Shown one piece after another: positions 26,481 through 36,511 of a stretch of DNA of 64,000 nucleotides. A model generated the notes under the pieces. That model was given only the letters and a program-made list of their open reading frames with translations, was not told the origin of the DNA and searched no databases. How positions within the stretch are numbered: the first letter of the stretch is position 1; every line of letters begins with the position of its first letter. The translations under genes and the position numbers were made by a program. Source of the DNA: Terriglobus aquaticus (GTDB lineage Bacteria > Acidobacteriota > Terriglobia > Terriglobales > Acidobacteriaceae); assembly GCF_025685415.1 (NCBI RefSeq), contig NZ_JAGSYB010000001.1, forward strand, positions 1,674,001 to 1,738,000, written 5' to 3'.

Positions 26481-27374
26481 CTACTGCTGCGCGTTGACCT
26501 CTCGCCGCTCACGGAACTCCTGCGGGGTCGGGATGGGTGTCATCTCTTCGCCCGCAAACATCTTGCGGAAGACCTCCCGCAGTTCTCCGCCGATATTCCC
26601 GTTGCTTGCCAGGACCTCGTGCGAGTTCAATTGAAACTTCGATCCGTCGAAACGGGTGATCTCGCCGCCTGCCTCTTCCACCAGCAGCATGCCCGCCGCC
26701 GTATCCCAGGGGTTCAGGTTGAACTCCCAGAAGCCTTCCAGCCGACCGCAGGCAACATAGGCCAGGTCCACGGCCGCGGCTCCCGCGCGCCGCAACCCGT
26801 GGGAGCGCAGCGTCAGTTCATGGTAGAAGTGCACGTTGGGCGACTCGTGCCGCTTGCGCGAAGGGAAGCCTGTGGCCAGCAGTGATTCCTGCAACTGCTT
26901 GCACGCGGAAGTATGAATGCGCTTCCCGTTTAGCCAGGCACCTTTGCCCCGCTCGGCATGAAACAGCTCATCGCGCAGCGGCTCATAGATCACTGCCGCG
27001 ACCATCTCGCCATCCTCGTCGTCGCGCAGCCCGGCGGGCCGGTGCTCCAGCCCCATGGACACTGCGAAATACGGAAACCCGTGTGCGAAGTTCGTTGTGC
27101 CATCGAGTGGGTCGACGTACCACCGGTACTCCGCTCCCAGCCGTTCCCGCGCCCCTTCTTCGCCAAACACGCCGTGATCCGGAAACTGAACGCGCAGATG
27201 CTCCGTGATCAGCTTTTCGCTCGCGCGGTCCGCCTCTGTGACGATGTCTACGTCGCCCTTAAACTCAGTGGCAACACCTTTTTCGTAGAAGCGCTTCAGC
27301 AGCGCTCCCGCTTCACGCGCAATCTGCGAAGCAGGCGTGGCGAACTGAAACTGGCTTGGATCGTAATAGCTCAT
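26481..27374 (-). CDS. suhB: Inositol-1-monophosphatase family protein (SuhB-like)
   Basis: A 297-residue Mg-dependent phosphatase of the FIG superfamily. The metal-binding motifs are VTEADRASE, GEEG (71-74) and DPLDGTTNFAHG (88-99), with NPWDTAAGMLLVEEAGG near the C-terminus. Likely substrates are inositol phosphate or related sugar phosphates; SuhB also binds transcription complexes in E. coli, which need not hold here. A short Arg/Glu-rich tail follows residue 275. A TATGCT hexamer lies 8 nt before the ATG. It could also be read from the upstream VWA gene, 36 nt away. Confidence 0.9.
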   Translation of the reverse strand: MSYYDPSQFQFATPASQIAREAGALLKRFYEKGVATEFKGDVDIVTEADRASEKLITEHLRVQFPDHGVFGEEGARERLGAEYRWYVDPLDGTTNFAHGFPYFAVSMGLEHRPAGLRDDEDGEMVAAVIYEPLRDELFHAERGKGAWLNGKRIHTSACKQLQESLLATGFPSRKRHESPNVHFYHELTLRSHGLRRAGAAAVDLAYVACGRLEGFWEFNLNPWDTAAGMLLVEEAGGEITRFDGSKFQLNSHEVLASNGNIGGELREVFRKMFAGEEMTPIPTPQEFRERREVNAQQ

Positions 27375-27410
27375 CGCACATGAGCATACGCTGCGGACGT
27401 TAAGCTCGCC

Positions 27411-28448
27411 TCAACGCGCGTCGGCGTAATACCCGGTCCGGTAGCGCAGGTGGGCGCCGGCCTTCACGGCAGGGTCGGTAAGCGATACGTCGATCCGCCG
27501 GAAGCTCGTGTCGTGCCCACGACGTGGTGCGTAGTAGCCCAGCAGGTACTGCGTCCGCAGCGCGTCCGACAGGTGGGCGAACGCGGTCTTCAGGTCCTCG
27601 CGATCGGTCACGTAAAAGTACTTGCCACCCGTGTCGTTCGCCATCTGGATGAGGGCGTGCTCCCCAGCAACATTGCGCCCTGCATCCGCCAGGATCGGCA
27701 CGATGATGATGGGGTAGATTGCCGCTCCTGCGCGCTCTGCCTGCTCCACGGCGCGGCTGTAGCTCATCTCGCGCTTGGTCGGGTTGTCGCCGCCGTCGGT
27801 CACCAGCACCAACACGCGGCGACGTTCGGCATCGGGCTTGGCCTGGCTCAGCCGTTCGCTGGCCACGTAGATCGCGTTATAGAGCGCGGTATCGTCGCCC
27901 TTGCCCAGCCGGTTCAGACCTTGCTCAATGCGCTTGGGATCGTTGGTGAAAGGGACCAGTTCCTCGCTTTCATCGCTGAAGGCGATCAACCCCATCTCGT
28001 CCTGCTCACGCAGCAGGTCGCGAGCGAACTGCTTTCCGGCTTCCTTCTCCGTCTTCATCTGCGACAGGACAGAGCCAGACGTATCCACCGCCATCTCGAT
28101 CGACAACGGCGTGGACGACTCACGTTCAAACAAGGCGATCTTCTGCAGCTTGCCGTCTTCGCGGATCGTGAAGTCGCTTTGTTGCAAATCGCTGATGGCA
28201 GCGCCGTGCGCGTCCGTCACGTTCACCGGCACATTGATGAGCCGTGTCTCCACCCGGTAGATCGGCACGTCGGCCTGAGCAGGCGGAGTCGAACCTGTCG
28301 CAGTGCCAGCCTGTTGCGCACGTTGCGGCGCGGCCAGCGCGAACCACGCAAACGACACCACGGCAACGGCAGACACAGGCCAGCGAAGCAAGCAGAAACT
28401 CCAAACCGTTGGACGGAAGCTGCTACGAAAGGGTGTCTGCTGTCGCAC
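27411..28448 (-). CDS. Exported VWA-domain protein (acidobacterial VWFA-related type)
   Basis: 345 residues. A basic start and a hydrophobic stretch (about 20-42) form a signal peptide or anchor. A short beta region (RVETRLINVPVNVTDAHGA) precedes a von Willebrand A domain whose MIDAS is DTSGS (122-126), with a later VTDGGDNP segment. The layout matches the VWFA-related proteins abundant in Acidobacteria, which are presumed to mediate metal-dependent protein contacts in the periplasm. GTG start overlaps the end of moaE by 26 nt, so it is translated with the molybdopterin genes, although no functional link is known. Confidence 0.82.
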   Translation of the reverse strand: MRQQTPFRSSFRPTVWSFCLLRWPVSAVAVVSFAWFALAAPQRAQQAGTATGSTPPAQADVPIYRVETRLINVPVNVTDAHGAAISDLQQSDFTIREDGKLQKIALFERESSTPLSIEMAVDTSGSVLSQMKTEKEAGKQFARDLLREQDEMGLIAFSDESEELVPFTNDPKRIEQGLNRLGKGDDTALYNAIYVASERLSQAKPDAERRRVLVLVTDGGDNPTKREMSYSRAVEQAERAGAAIYPIIIVPILADAGRNVAGEHALIQMANDTGGKYFYVTDREDLKTAFAHLSDALRTQYLLGYYAPRRGHDTSFRRIDVSLTDPAVKAGAHLRYRTGYYADAR

Positions 28449-28875
28449 CCGTCAGCGAGATCTCCGCCGGGAACGGCTCGCCGGCGCCCCACACCGCACC
28501 ATCGACAAACACTTCTTTCTTCCAGATCGGCACCTGTTTCTTCAGTGTGTCGATGAGCCAGCGGCAGGCCTCAAAGGTCGGTCCACGATGTGCGCTGGCT
28601 ACTGCGATCAGCACGCTGGTTTCACCGACCGTCAGGCGTCCCAGCCGATGAACCAGCGCCACGTCGCGCACGCCAAAGCGCTCCATCGCTTCGGCCGACA
28701 GAGCTCGCATCTGTTCCAGCGCCATGGGCTCGTACGCGGTGTAATCCAGGTAGAGCGTCTGACGCCCTTTGGTGTTGTTCCGGACGATGCCGTCGAACAC
28801 GGTTACTGCGCCGTCCTCGCCGGCTTTCAGCGCGTCGGTCACGCCCTTGCTGTCGATCACTTCGGTTGTCAACAC
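28423..28875 (-). CDS. moaE: Molybdopterin synthase catalytic subunit
   Basis: About 150 residues. MoaE with MoaD inserts the dithiolene sulfurs into precursor Z. Diagnostic are GAVTVFDGIVRN, the LDYTAYEPMA segment, VHRLGRLTVGETSV and the catalytic VPIWKKE with its Lys. A GTG at 28875 gives a TAGTG junction with the moaD stop and a start close to the family norm (LTTEVIDSKG); a TTG at 28884 would add three residues. The end overlaps the VWA gene. Confidence 0.92.
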   Translation of the reverse strand: MLTTEVIDSKGVTDALKAGEDGAVTVFDGIVRNNTKGRQTLYLDYTAYEPMALEQMRALSAEAMERFGVRDVALVHRLGRLTVGETSVLIAVASAHRGPTFEACRWLIDTLKKQVPIWKKEVFVDGAVWGAGEPFPAEISLTGATADTLS

Positions 28876-29144
28876 TACGTGCAAGGCACTTTCCCCATCC
28901 TGGTTCCGCCGCTGACCGGGGGCAGCAATGCAACCTCGTCCTCATCGTTCAACTGCGTCGTTACCGTTGCGTACTGCTGATTGACGGCGACGGCTAACGC
29001 GTCCCAGAGTGCATTGAGCTCGGGCGAAACCGCGCGGTAGTAGCGCAATAGATCCGCCACGGTTTGCCCCGGGAACTGCTCCAACTCCTCCGCCTGACCG
29101 AATCGGTCTCTCAACATACCGAAGAACAGGACACGCAACCGCAT
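28875..29144 (-). CDS. moaD: Molybdopterin synthase sulfur carrier subunit, with C-terminal extension
   Basis: An 89-residue ubiquitin-like protein: MRLRVLFFGMLRD start and NDEDEVALLPPVSGG end. MoaD must normally end in Gly-Gly so that MoeB can adenylate it and sulfur be added. Here Gly79-Gly80 is followed by nine more residues (TRMGKVPCT) before the stop. Either the tail is cleaved, the annotation hides a sequence difference, or the protein is inactive as made. A TATGCT lies exactly 6 nt before the ATG; GAAGGA between could also act as SD. First gene of moaD-moaE-VWA. Confidence 0.88.
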   Translation of the reverse strand: MRLRVLFFGMLRDRFGQAEELEQFPGQTVADLLRYYRAVSPELNALWDALAVAVNQQYATVTTQLNDEDEVALLPPVSGGTRMGKVPCT

Positions 29145-29150
29145 TCCTTC

Positions 29151-29156
29151 AGCATA
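29151..29156 (-). promoter_or_regulatory. Putative -10 (TATGCT) six nt before moaD
   Basis: Minus strand TATGCT, 6-nt spacer, ATG of moaD. Same geometry as at pgeF, ubiA, pruA, murB and others. Confidence 0.4.
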
Positions 29157-29231
29157 TCGGCAGCGGTCAGGACGCCAAAGCCACAGGCACGGCGCCCTGG
29201 ACAGAAGCGCCCGCAAGCCACGCTCACGGCG

Positions 29232-29567
29232 CTACAGGATCTTCTTGATCCCCTTGCCTGTGCCTTTCGCGATCTTGCCGGTGCCCTTGGCCGCACCCAC
29301 GCCCACATCCTTGCCGGCCACCGCGCCACCCTTACCCACATCGCCTGCGGCGTTCAAGGGGTGAAGCGTCACTGCATCCGCAGCGCCTTTACCCACACCG
29401 CCCGCGGCTGCACCTGCACCTTTGCCCACGCCACCGGCTGCAGTGCCCGCACCAACCACCGGAGCCTTTGCTACGTCGCCCGCACCCTGCGCTACCTGTG
29501 CCTGCATCGCCATGGAGAAGATGCCCAACGCTGCCACACACATAACTGCTTGCACTCGCATTGCCAT
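29232..29567 (-). CDS. Small secreted Gly/Ala/Lys-rich repeat protein
   Basis: About 111 residues, not recognised. The N-terminus (MAMRVQAVMCVAALGIFSMA) is a signal peptide. After it come near-repeats of a GGVGKGA unit (AAGGVGKGAGAAAGGVGKGA, then AGDVGKGGAVAG) and a basic tail (AAKGTGKIAKGTGKGIKKIL). Glycine-zipper or cationic surface roles are possible but unproven. The ATG at 29567 is preferred because GAGGTGT precedes it. No terminator is seen downstream; moaD starts 87 nt away. Confidence 0.65.
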   Translation of the reverse strand: MAMRVQAVMCVAALGIFSMAMQAQVAQGAGDVAKAPVVGAGTAAGGVGKGAGAAAGGVGKGAADAVTLHPLNAAGDVGKGGAVAGKDVGVGAAKGTGKIAKGTGKGIKKIL

Positions 29568-29774
29568 ACACCTCACACAATTCGATGCACGACGATCGCG
29601 AGCCGTTGATACAGGCGTTTATCCCCGATCCGTGCGCATCAACGATGCGGCGAGGCTGGATCCAAAACTCCAAAAAATGGATCATCAAATCTGTGGAACT
29701 TCTGTCGATTCAGTCCTACACCGTTCATCGAGATGAATGGCGCAAATGCGGTTTGCAGGTGCTTTACTGGGCGC

Positions 29775-29805
29775 GTTGGAAATCGGCGAAAACCGGCGTT
29801 CCAAC
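29775..29805. promoter_or_regulatory. Inverted repeat upstream of the first PEP-CTERM gene
   Basis: GTTGGAA / TTCCAAC (7 bp) encloses a second CGG/CCG pairing, ending 33 nt before the start codon. It could be an operator or a leader hairpin. The rest of 29568-29838 shows no gene. Confidence 0.4.
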
Positions 29806-29838
29806 TCCTTGAACACAATTCATAAAAGGTTGAGAACG

Positions 29839-30459
29839 ATGAACCTTGTTGCCAAGACCCTGAGCTTGCTTGCAGTTGCTGCTGTTTCCGCCTCCCTCGC
29901 CAAAGCCGATGCCATTCCCTACGGCAACACCGGCCAAGTCGCTCCCGAGGTAGCCACCTTCGCCACTTCCAACGGCGGTGTGAACGTCTACTTCTACGGC
30001 AGCACCGCTGCCAACAGCGACACAGTGCGGGTGTACGACGTCCAAACCGGCTACAACAGCGGAGACATCCTGCCCAATCACACTACAGCGCAGGGCACAG
30101 AAGTGACGGTCGGCACCGGTCCCGGGCAGATCAACGCCGGCGATCAGCTCGTGTTCTTCATCAATGGCCCCGCTGGCCTCTTCGCTAGCGCAGCCAGCTA
30201 CAGTTCCGACAATGTGAACCATGGCTACGTGACGAACTACACAGGCGGCGTTGCTGGCATTCCCGCCGGTCTGTTCGTGGGCTTGGAAGACCTTCCGAGC
30301 AGCAGTAGCGACTTCAATTACAACGACGACACCTTTGTGTTCACAGGTGTCTCGGCACCATCCATCTCGGCGACCCCGGAGCCGGGCTCACTGGCTCTGC
30401 TTGGCACCGGCACGCTGTCGCTGCTCGGTGTGGCGCGTCGCCGTTTCCTCGCCGCGTAG
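29839..30459 (+). CDS. PEP-CTERM sorting-domain protein
   Basis: A 206-residue exported protein. Signal peptide MNLVAKTLSLLAVAAVSASL, then a beta-rich, Ser/Gly/Asn-rich body with many aromatic residues and few charges, and a C-terminal sorting signal: PEPGSLALLGTG, hydrophobic helix, then ARRRFLAA. Exosortases cleave such tails and attach the protein to surface polysaccharide; no exosortase gene lies in this window. The body contains DLPSSSSDFNYNDDTFVF, as in DUF4114-like regions. The ATG at 29839 is chosen for the signal peptide; GGTTGAG precedes it. A strong terminator follows. Confidence 0.85.
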   Translation: MNLVAKTLSLLAVAAVSASLAKADAIPYGNTGQVAPEVATFATSNGGVNVYFYGSTAANSDTVRVYDVQTGYNSGDILPNHTTAQGTEVTVGTGPGQINAGDQLVFFINGPAGLFASAASYSSDNVNHGYVTNYTGGVAGIPAGLFVGLEDLPSSSSDFNYNDDTFVFTGVSAPSISATPEPGSLALLGTGTLSLLGVARRRFLAA

Positions 30460-30480
30460 GTCCTGCGCGCAACAAGCAAA

Positions 30481-30510
30481 AGCGGGCAGCCACTGACTGC
30501 CCGCTCTTTT
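30481..30510 (+). terminator. Terminator after the PEP-CTERM gene
   Basis: AGCGGGCAG / CTGCCCGCT, 7-nt loop, then CTTTT. It closely resembles the hairpin after the PEP-CTERM relic at 31000. Confidence 0.85.
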
Positions 30511-30892
30511 CGTTTACGCACAGAACACTTCATCTAGAAACTGCGGCCTCGTTCCCCGTGTGCATTGTGCGTGGGGTCGAGCTGTCCAACGATCAACCTG
30601 TGGAAGCATTGTCGCCTTTGGGCAACACAGAAGTTGTCGCTAAGTGGCTACAAAGTAGCCGTTTAGTGCTCTACTGAGTTCGCAACACGTTGCTGTATTT
30701 GCTGCCTTGTAGAACCAACAAAAGATCACAGAACATCTAGTGATCACGCTGAACTCTTCTTGAAGTCCTTCTTCTTTCTGGCTCTCTCTGCTCTTTCTGT
30801 TCTTTCGGCGGAAGCGGATGCACGTGTGTGAACCAACTTCGGCACGATGACACTTCCGTCGCCACTGGCGTGACCACACAGACGGTCGCACC
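30511..30892. other. Noncoding stretch ahead of the PEP-CTERM relic
   Basis: No supported gene. It holds TGGCTACAAAGT (30645-30656), also found upstream of the PEP-CTERM gene at 37058-37654 in the same orientation, and a pyrimidine-rich tract around 30771-30808. Base composition is visibly less GC-rich than the flanks. A GTG at 30828 opens a short frame that runs into the relic but is out of register with it. Confidence 0.5.
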
Positions 30893-30979
30893 GAGCCCGG
30901 ACCAGGTTCGCTGGCTCTGCTGGGCACCGGCACATTGTCGCTGCCCGGCATGGCACGCCGGCGCTTTCTCGGCGCATAG
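30893..30979 (+). pseudogene. PEP-CTERM tail relic
   Basis: Translation of 30893-30979 gives EPGPGSLALLGTGTLSLPGM, then ARRRFLGA and a stop: a complete PEP-CTERM sorting tail nearly identical to that of the gene ending at 30459. The frame closes at a TGA 45 nt upstream without a start codon, and the first Pro of PEP is lost. It keeps its own terminator. This is most simply the surviving 3' end of a duplicated PEP-CTERM gene. Confidence 0.75.
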
Positions 30980-30999
30980 TTCCTCCCTCAGAGGAGAAG

Positions 31000-31027
31000 G
31001 CGGACAGCCACACGCTGTCCGCTTTTT
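31000..31027 (+). terminator. Terminator of the PEP-CTERM relic
   Basis: GCGGACAG / CTGTCCGC, 6-nt loop, then TTTTT. Confidence 0.8.
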
Positions 31028-31232
31028 CATTTGTCATCCAGCGCTCCAGCGTCACGCAACCGATCACAATTCGTGAGGAAACACGGAACCACCTGAGCCA
31101 GGCCTGCGTACTCATGGACATCAAGAACTAAGTTTGGGAATCAGCTTGCCGTCGCCGGCGAACTGACCGGCTCGCCTTCACCAGCAGCCGCCGCGCCCAC
31201 CAGTGTCTTGCATCCCTATCAGGAGCAGCAAC

Positions 31233-31685
31233 ATGTCCATTGAGAAGTCGTTTGTCATTTTGGCCGACGAAAGGATTGACGTCGTCGTTTCCAGCGCTAC
31301 AACGGGAGGCAAATACAGCATCCTCACGGAAGTCGCACCACCGCAGGCCGGTCCGCCTCCACACATTCACACGATGGAAGATGAGTTCCTCATGCCGCTC
31401 TCCGGCAGCTTCGAAATCTTCGACGGAACCGAGTGGTCTCCAATGCCCGCGCAGGGCTACCACACGCCCCGCGGCACGCTTCACACCTGGCGGAACAGCG
31501 GCCAGGAGCCCGCGAAGCTCCTCATCATGGCCACGGGCGACTCCTTTGACGTCTTCATCGAGAAGCTCGTGGGCCTGAACATTCCTCGCGACTTGCAGCG
31601 ACTCGTAGAGATCTCTGCCGAGCACGGCATCTCCTACGTCCTTAGCCCGGCTCCGGACGAAGCGCAGTCTCTCGCTATGGCATGA
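31233..31685 (+). CDS. Cupin-domain protein
   Basis: A 150-residue single-domain cupin. GPPPHIHTMEDEFLMPLSGSFE is motif 1 (both His and the Glu metal ligands are visible) and GTLHTWRNSG is motif 2 with the final His. A metal-binding beta-barrel is expected; no substrate can be assigned. No signal peptide, so cytosolic. The ATG at 31233 has AGGAG 8 nt upstream. It converges with the DUF6321 gene. Confidence 0.85.
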   Translation: MSIEKSFVILADERIDVVVSSATTGGKYSILTEVAPPQAGPPPHIHTMEDEFLMPLSGSFEIFDGTEWSPMPAQGYHTPRGTLHTWRNSGQEPAKLLIMATGDSFDVFIEKLVGLNIPRDLQRLVEISAEHGISYVLSPAPDEAQSLAMA

Positions 31686-31745
31686 GAAGCGAGGTCCGCC
31701 CAGAGCACTGAGCGGACCCAAGTCGCGCTTCCAGTTAGGGCGGAC

Positions 31746-32315
31746 TTAGCTTGACTTGCTTCTGGTCTGCCTTCTGGCAGCGGTCTTGTTCGCTCTCTTC
31801 GTACCCGAACCCGCTGTCTTCTTTGCTGGCGCTTTCCTCGTCTGCTTGCGACTGGCTGTGCTGCCCGGCGACTTCGCTGCTGTGCGCGTTCCAGACTTCT
31901 TCTCCGCTCCGTTGCGCTCCTGTTCCGCGTGGTACTTCGACAGGAGCGTGTGCCCCTTTGCGGCGAGCGTATGCGCCTCGCTGATGGTCTTCGGAACCTT
32001 TTCGCCCCATGCGTGGGCACTCAGCGCCAGTCGCGTCGGTTCGCCCTTCGGATCGATCATGGGTCCACGCGGGTGGGTGAAGGTGCGGACCAGGAACGAA
32101 CCTTTGCGCAGCATCTTTTCGGGCGTGTCGGCCTTGCCGGTCACGCCTGGTTTCAGGTGCGATCCGTCCCGCTTGGCAAAGAAGTCGCGTCCCACCTGGG
32201 TCAGACCTCCCTTTGGATTCCGTCCTGCTTTCGGCATGCTCTGCGGAGCACCCTTTGCCGCTGTCTTGCGCGCCGTCTTTTTCGCCGCACCTTTGCTGGC
32301 CTGCTTGGTTGCCAT
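31746..32315 (-). CDS. Basic DUF6321-like protein with histone H1-like tails
   Basis: 189 residues, strongly basic. A conserved core (about 30-110: GRNPKGGLTQVGRDFFAKRD, PGVTGKADTPEKMLRKGSFL, PTRLALSAHAWGE) resembles DUF6321. It is flanked by an N-terminal Lys/Ala segment (MATKQASKGAAKKTARKTAA) and a C-terminal Lys/Ala/Arg/Ser tail like the AT-hook/H1-type tails of nucleoid proteins. Nucleic-acid binding is a reasonable inference, not shown. The ATG at 32315 has an ideal SD (GGGAGGA). Confidence 0.72.
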   Translation of the reverse strand: MATKQASKGAAKKTARKTAAKGAPQSMPKAGRNPKGGLTQVGRDFFAKRDGSHLKPGVTGKADTPEKMLRKGSFLVRTFTHPRGPMIDPKGEPTRLALSAHAWGEKVPKTISEAHTLAAKGHTLLSKYHAEQERNGAEKKSGTRTAAKSPGSTASRKQTRKAPAKKTAGSGTKRANKTAARRQTRSKSS

Positions 32316-32387
32316 TGATTCCTCCCTGCACCACTTAGGAGGCACACCGAGCAAGCGCGGGTTGGCAACGCCTTCACGCGCAAAGAA

Positions 32388-32427
32388 AAACGCAGCGACA
32401 CCGTCAACGTACGGCGTCGCTGCGTTT
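32388..32427 (-). terminator. Terminator after lon
   Basis: A 12-bp outer stem (AAACGCAGCGAC / GTCGCTGCGTTT) plus an inner CCGT/ACGG, with a T-rich minus-strand tail (TTCTTTG). Confidence 0.85.
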
Positions 32428-32440
32428 GCATTCCAAAGGA

Positions 32441-35038
<2,598 letters not shown>

Positions 35039-35192
35039 GTTGAGCGAACCTCTATCAAATCTTCCCACATAGGATGTGTCAGCATCAGCTCGGGATTCAC
35101 TGTCCTATCGGCTCACACCGGACTTCGGGTGAGCTAGTCCGTTTCGCGATCAAACCACTGTTCTCTCAAGGGTGGGGAACAGGTATCCCATG

Positions 35193-36056
35193 TCAGACGC
35201 GCGCTGGTTCGGCAGCCGTGGTCTCCACCGTTACGGATTCGGTGTATCGGCCCAATTCTTTGACAAAATGGCATTCCCGGGACAAGCTCTGTAGCACTGC
35301 GTCTAAGCCGGCCAGCGATTGCATCCGGAGATCGACAAAGAAGACGTATTCCCAGGGCCGACCCGGCACGGGACGGGATTCGATCCGCGTGAGATCGGCG
35401 CCGTGTTCTGCCAGCAGAGACAGGGCATACACCAGCGAGCCGGGCCTGTGGGCTATGGAGAACGCCAGGCTCGCCTTGACCGGTTGCTCCGCAGCCAGGG
35501 TATCCAGAGGCGCCGCGGCAGTAGGCACCAGCAGCAGGAACCGGGTAAAGTTCTGCGGATCGTCCTCCAGGTCCCGGCGCAGTATTGTCCCGCCGTACAC
35601 CTCAGCCGCATACGGTGCGGCGATCGCGGCCTCGGCTGGATTGCCGCTCGCCAGCACCAGCTTCACGCTGCCCGCGGTGTCATACGCCGGAACCGCTCGG
35701 CATTTGGGGTGGGCCAGGAAGAAGCGGCGGCATTGCGAGAGCGCGACCGGGTGCGACAAAACTCGCTCGATCTGCTCGATGGGAACGTTCGTCGCTGCAA
35801 TCAGGGCATGGCGGATGCGAAGCGAGCGTTCGCCCACGATACGAACCTGGTGGTTCAGCAACAGATCGTAATGGTCCGCCACGGCTCCATGCAGGGAGTT
35901 CTCGATGGGCAGCACCGCCGCGTTCGCTGCGCCTTCGGCAAGGCGCTCAAACACTTCGACCGAGAGGCTGCATGGCACGAGTTCCGCGTTACCCACCATC
36001 TCCTGAACCGCCAGGTGGCTGTTCGACCCCGGCTCTCCCTGAATTGCAACCCGCAT
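35193..36056 (-). CDS. pheA: Prephenate dehydratase
   Basis: A 287-residue cytosolic enzyme converting prephenate to phenylpyruvate for phenylalanine synthesis. RVAIQGEPGSNSHLA start, the PIENSLHGAV motif and NFTRF (the TRF catalytic motif) mark the dehydratase part (1-180). An ACT domain (about 195-275) carries the ESRPVPGRPWEYVFFVD feedback motif for phenylalanine. No chorismate mutase domain is fused. GAGCAGGGAGA before the ATG is a good SD. It runs toward lon, but no clear terminator lies in the 154-nt gap. Confidence 0.95.
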   Translation of the reverse strand: MRVAIQGEPGSNSHLAVQEMVGNAELVPCSLSVEVFERLAEGAANAAVLPIENSLHGAVADHYDLLLNHQVRIVGERSLRIRHALIAATNVPIEQIERVLSHPVALSQCRRFFLAHPKCRAVPAYDTAGSVKLVLASGNPAEAAIAAPYAAEVYGGTILRRDLEDDPQNFTRFLLLVPTAAAPLDTLAAEQPVKASLAFSIAHRPGSLVYALSLLAEHGADLTRIESRPVPGRPWEYVFFVDLRMQSLAGLDAVLQSLSRECHFVKELGRYTESVTVETTAAEPARV

Positions 36057-36271
36057 TCTCCCTGCTCCTCTTCAGCTCACTCGAGCCCTGCTCCCCGGCA
36101 GGACCGATCCTTCCGCCGGCCCGACACGACTCAAGGGCTTTGAAAGAAAACTAGAAAGACCTTCCCGGAATGGCAACCCTCGAAGTGTACGTGGCAACTA
36201 TGTTGATGTGGCTGGAAAGGCCGCGCATTTCAGCCCTGGCGGCAAGCGTTCAGGGCATCAGGAGAAAGACG

Positions 36272-36421
36272 ATGCTTTGGACGATAACCATCCTTCTGGT
36301 TGTGCTCTGGATTCTTGGTCTGGTCAGCAGCTACACGCTCGGCGGTTGGATTCACATTTTGCTGGTGTTGGCCGTGATCATTCTGATCTTCAACCTGTTG
36401 AGCGGACGCCGAGCGCTGTAG
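36272..36421 (+). CDS. lmo0937-type small membrane protein
   Basis: 49 residues, two hydrophobic segments (TITILLVVLWILGLVSSYTL and IHILLVLAVIILIFNLLSG) joined by GGW; the usual form of the lmo0937/YtxH-neighbour small membrane family. The ATG has AGGAGAAAG 3 nt upstream. It precedes csbD, and both families are stress- or stationary-phase-linked in other bacteria. Confidence 0.8.
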   Translation: MLWTITILLVVLWILGLVSSYTLGGWIHILLVLAVIILIFNLLSGRRAL

Positions 36422-36444
36422 TCGGCACCTCATCCATAGCCTTC

Positions 36445-36473
36445 CGGAAGCCGCTCGCATGGGCGGCTTTCCG
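36445..36473 (+). terminator. Hairpin between lmo0937 and csbD
   Basis: CGGAAGCCGC pairs with GCGGCTTTCCG (one bulged T). No T run follows, so it may be an attenuator or a processing site rather than a full terminator. Confidence 0.4.
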
Positions 36474-36480
36474 AATGTTT

Positions 36481-36498
36481 GCGGCAGCATCCTGCCGC
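36481..36498 (+). promoter_or_regulatory. Hairpin directly upstream of the csbD ribosome binding site
   Basis: GCGGCAG-CATC-CTGCCGC, a perfect 7-bp stem ending 1-2 nt before the SD AGGAGAA (36500-36506). It could protect the mRNA end or affect ribosome access. Confidence 0.45.
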
Positions 36499-36511
36499 CA
36501 GGAGAACCATC

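Noticed and set aside
26434-26497. 20-residue plus-strand peptide starting MKCDRCGRSF, like a zinc-ribbon start
   Set aside because: Too short, overlaps the end of suhB, no SD; the CxxC is probably accidental.
30771-30808. Pyrimidine-rich tract as a possible mobile-element scar
   Set aside because: No inverted repeats, target duplications or transposase remnants around it.
31128-31721. Minus-strand frame across the cupin gene
   Set aside because: The cupin motifs and SD are on the plus strand.
35111-35134. GCTCAC/GTGAGC repeat between pheA and lon as a terminator
   Set aside because: Only 6 bp with a 12-nt loop and no T run on either strand.
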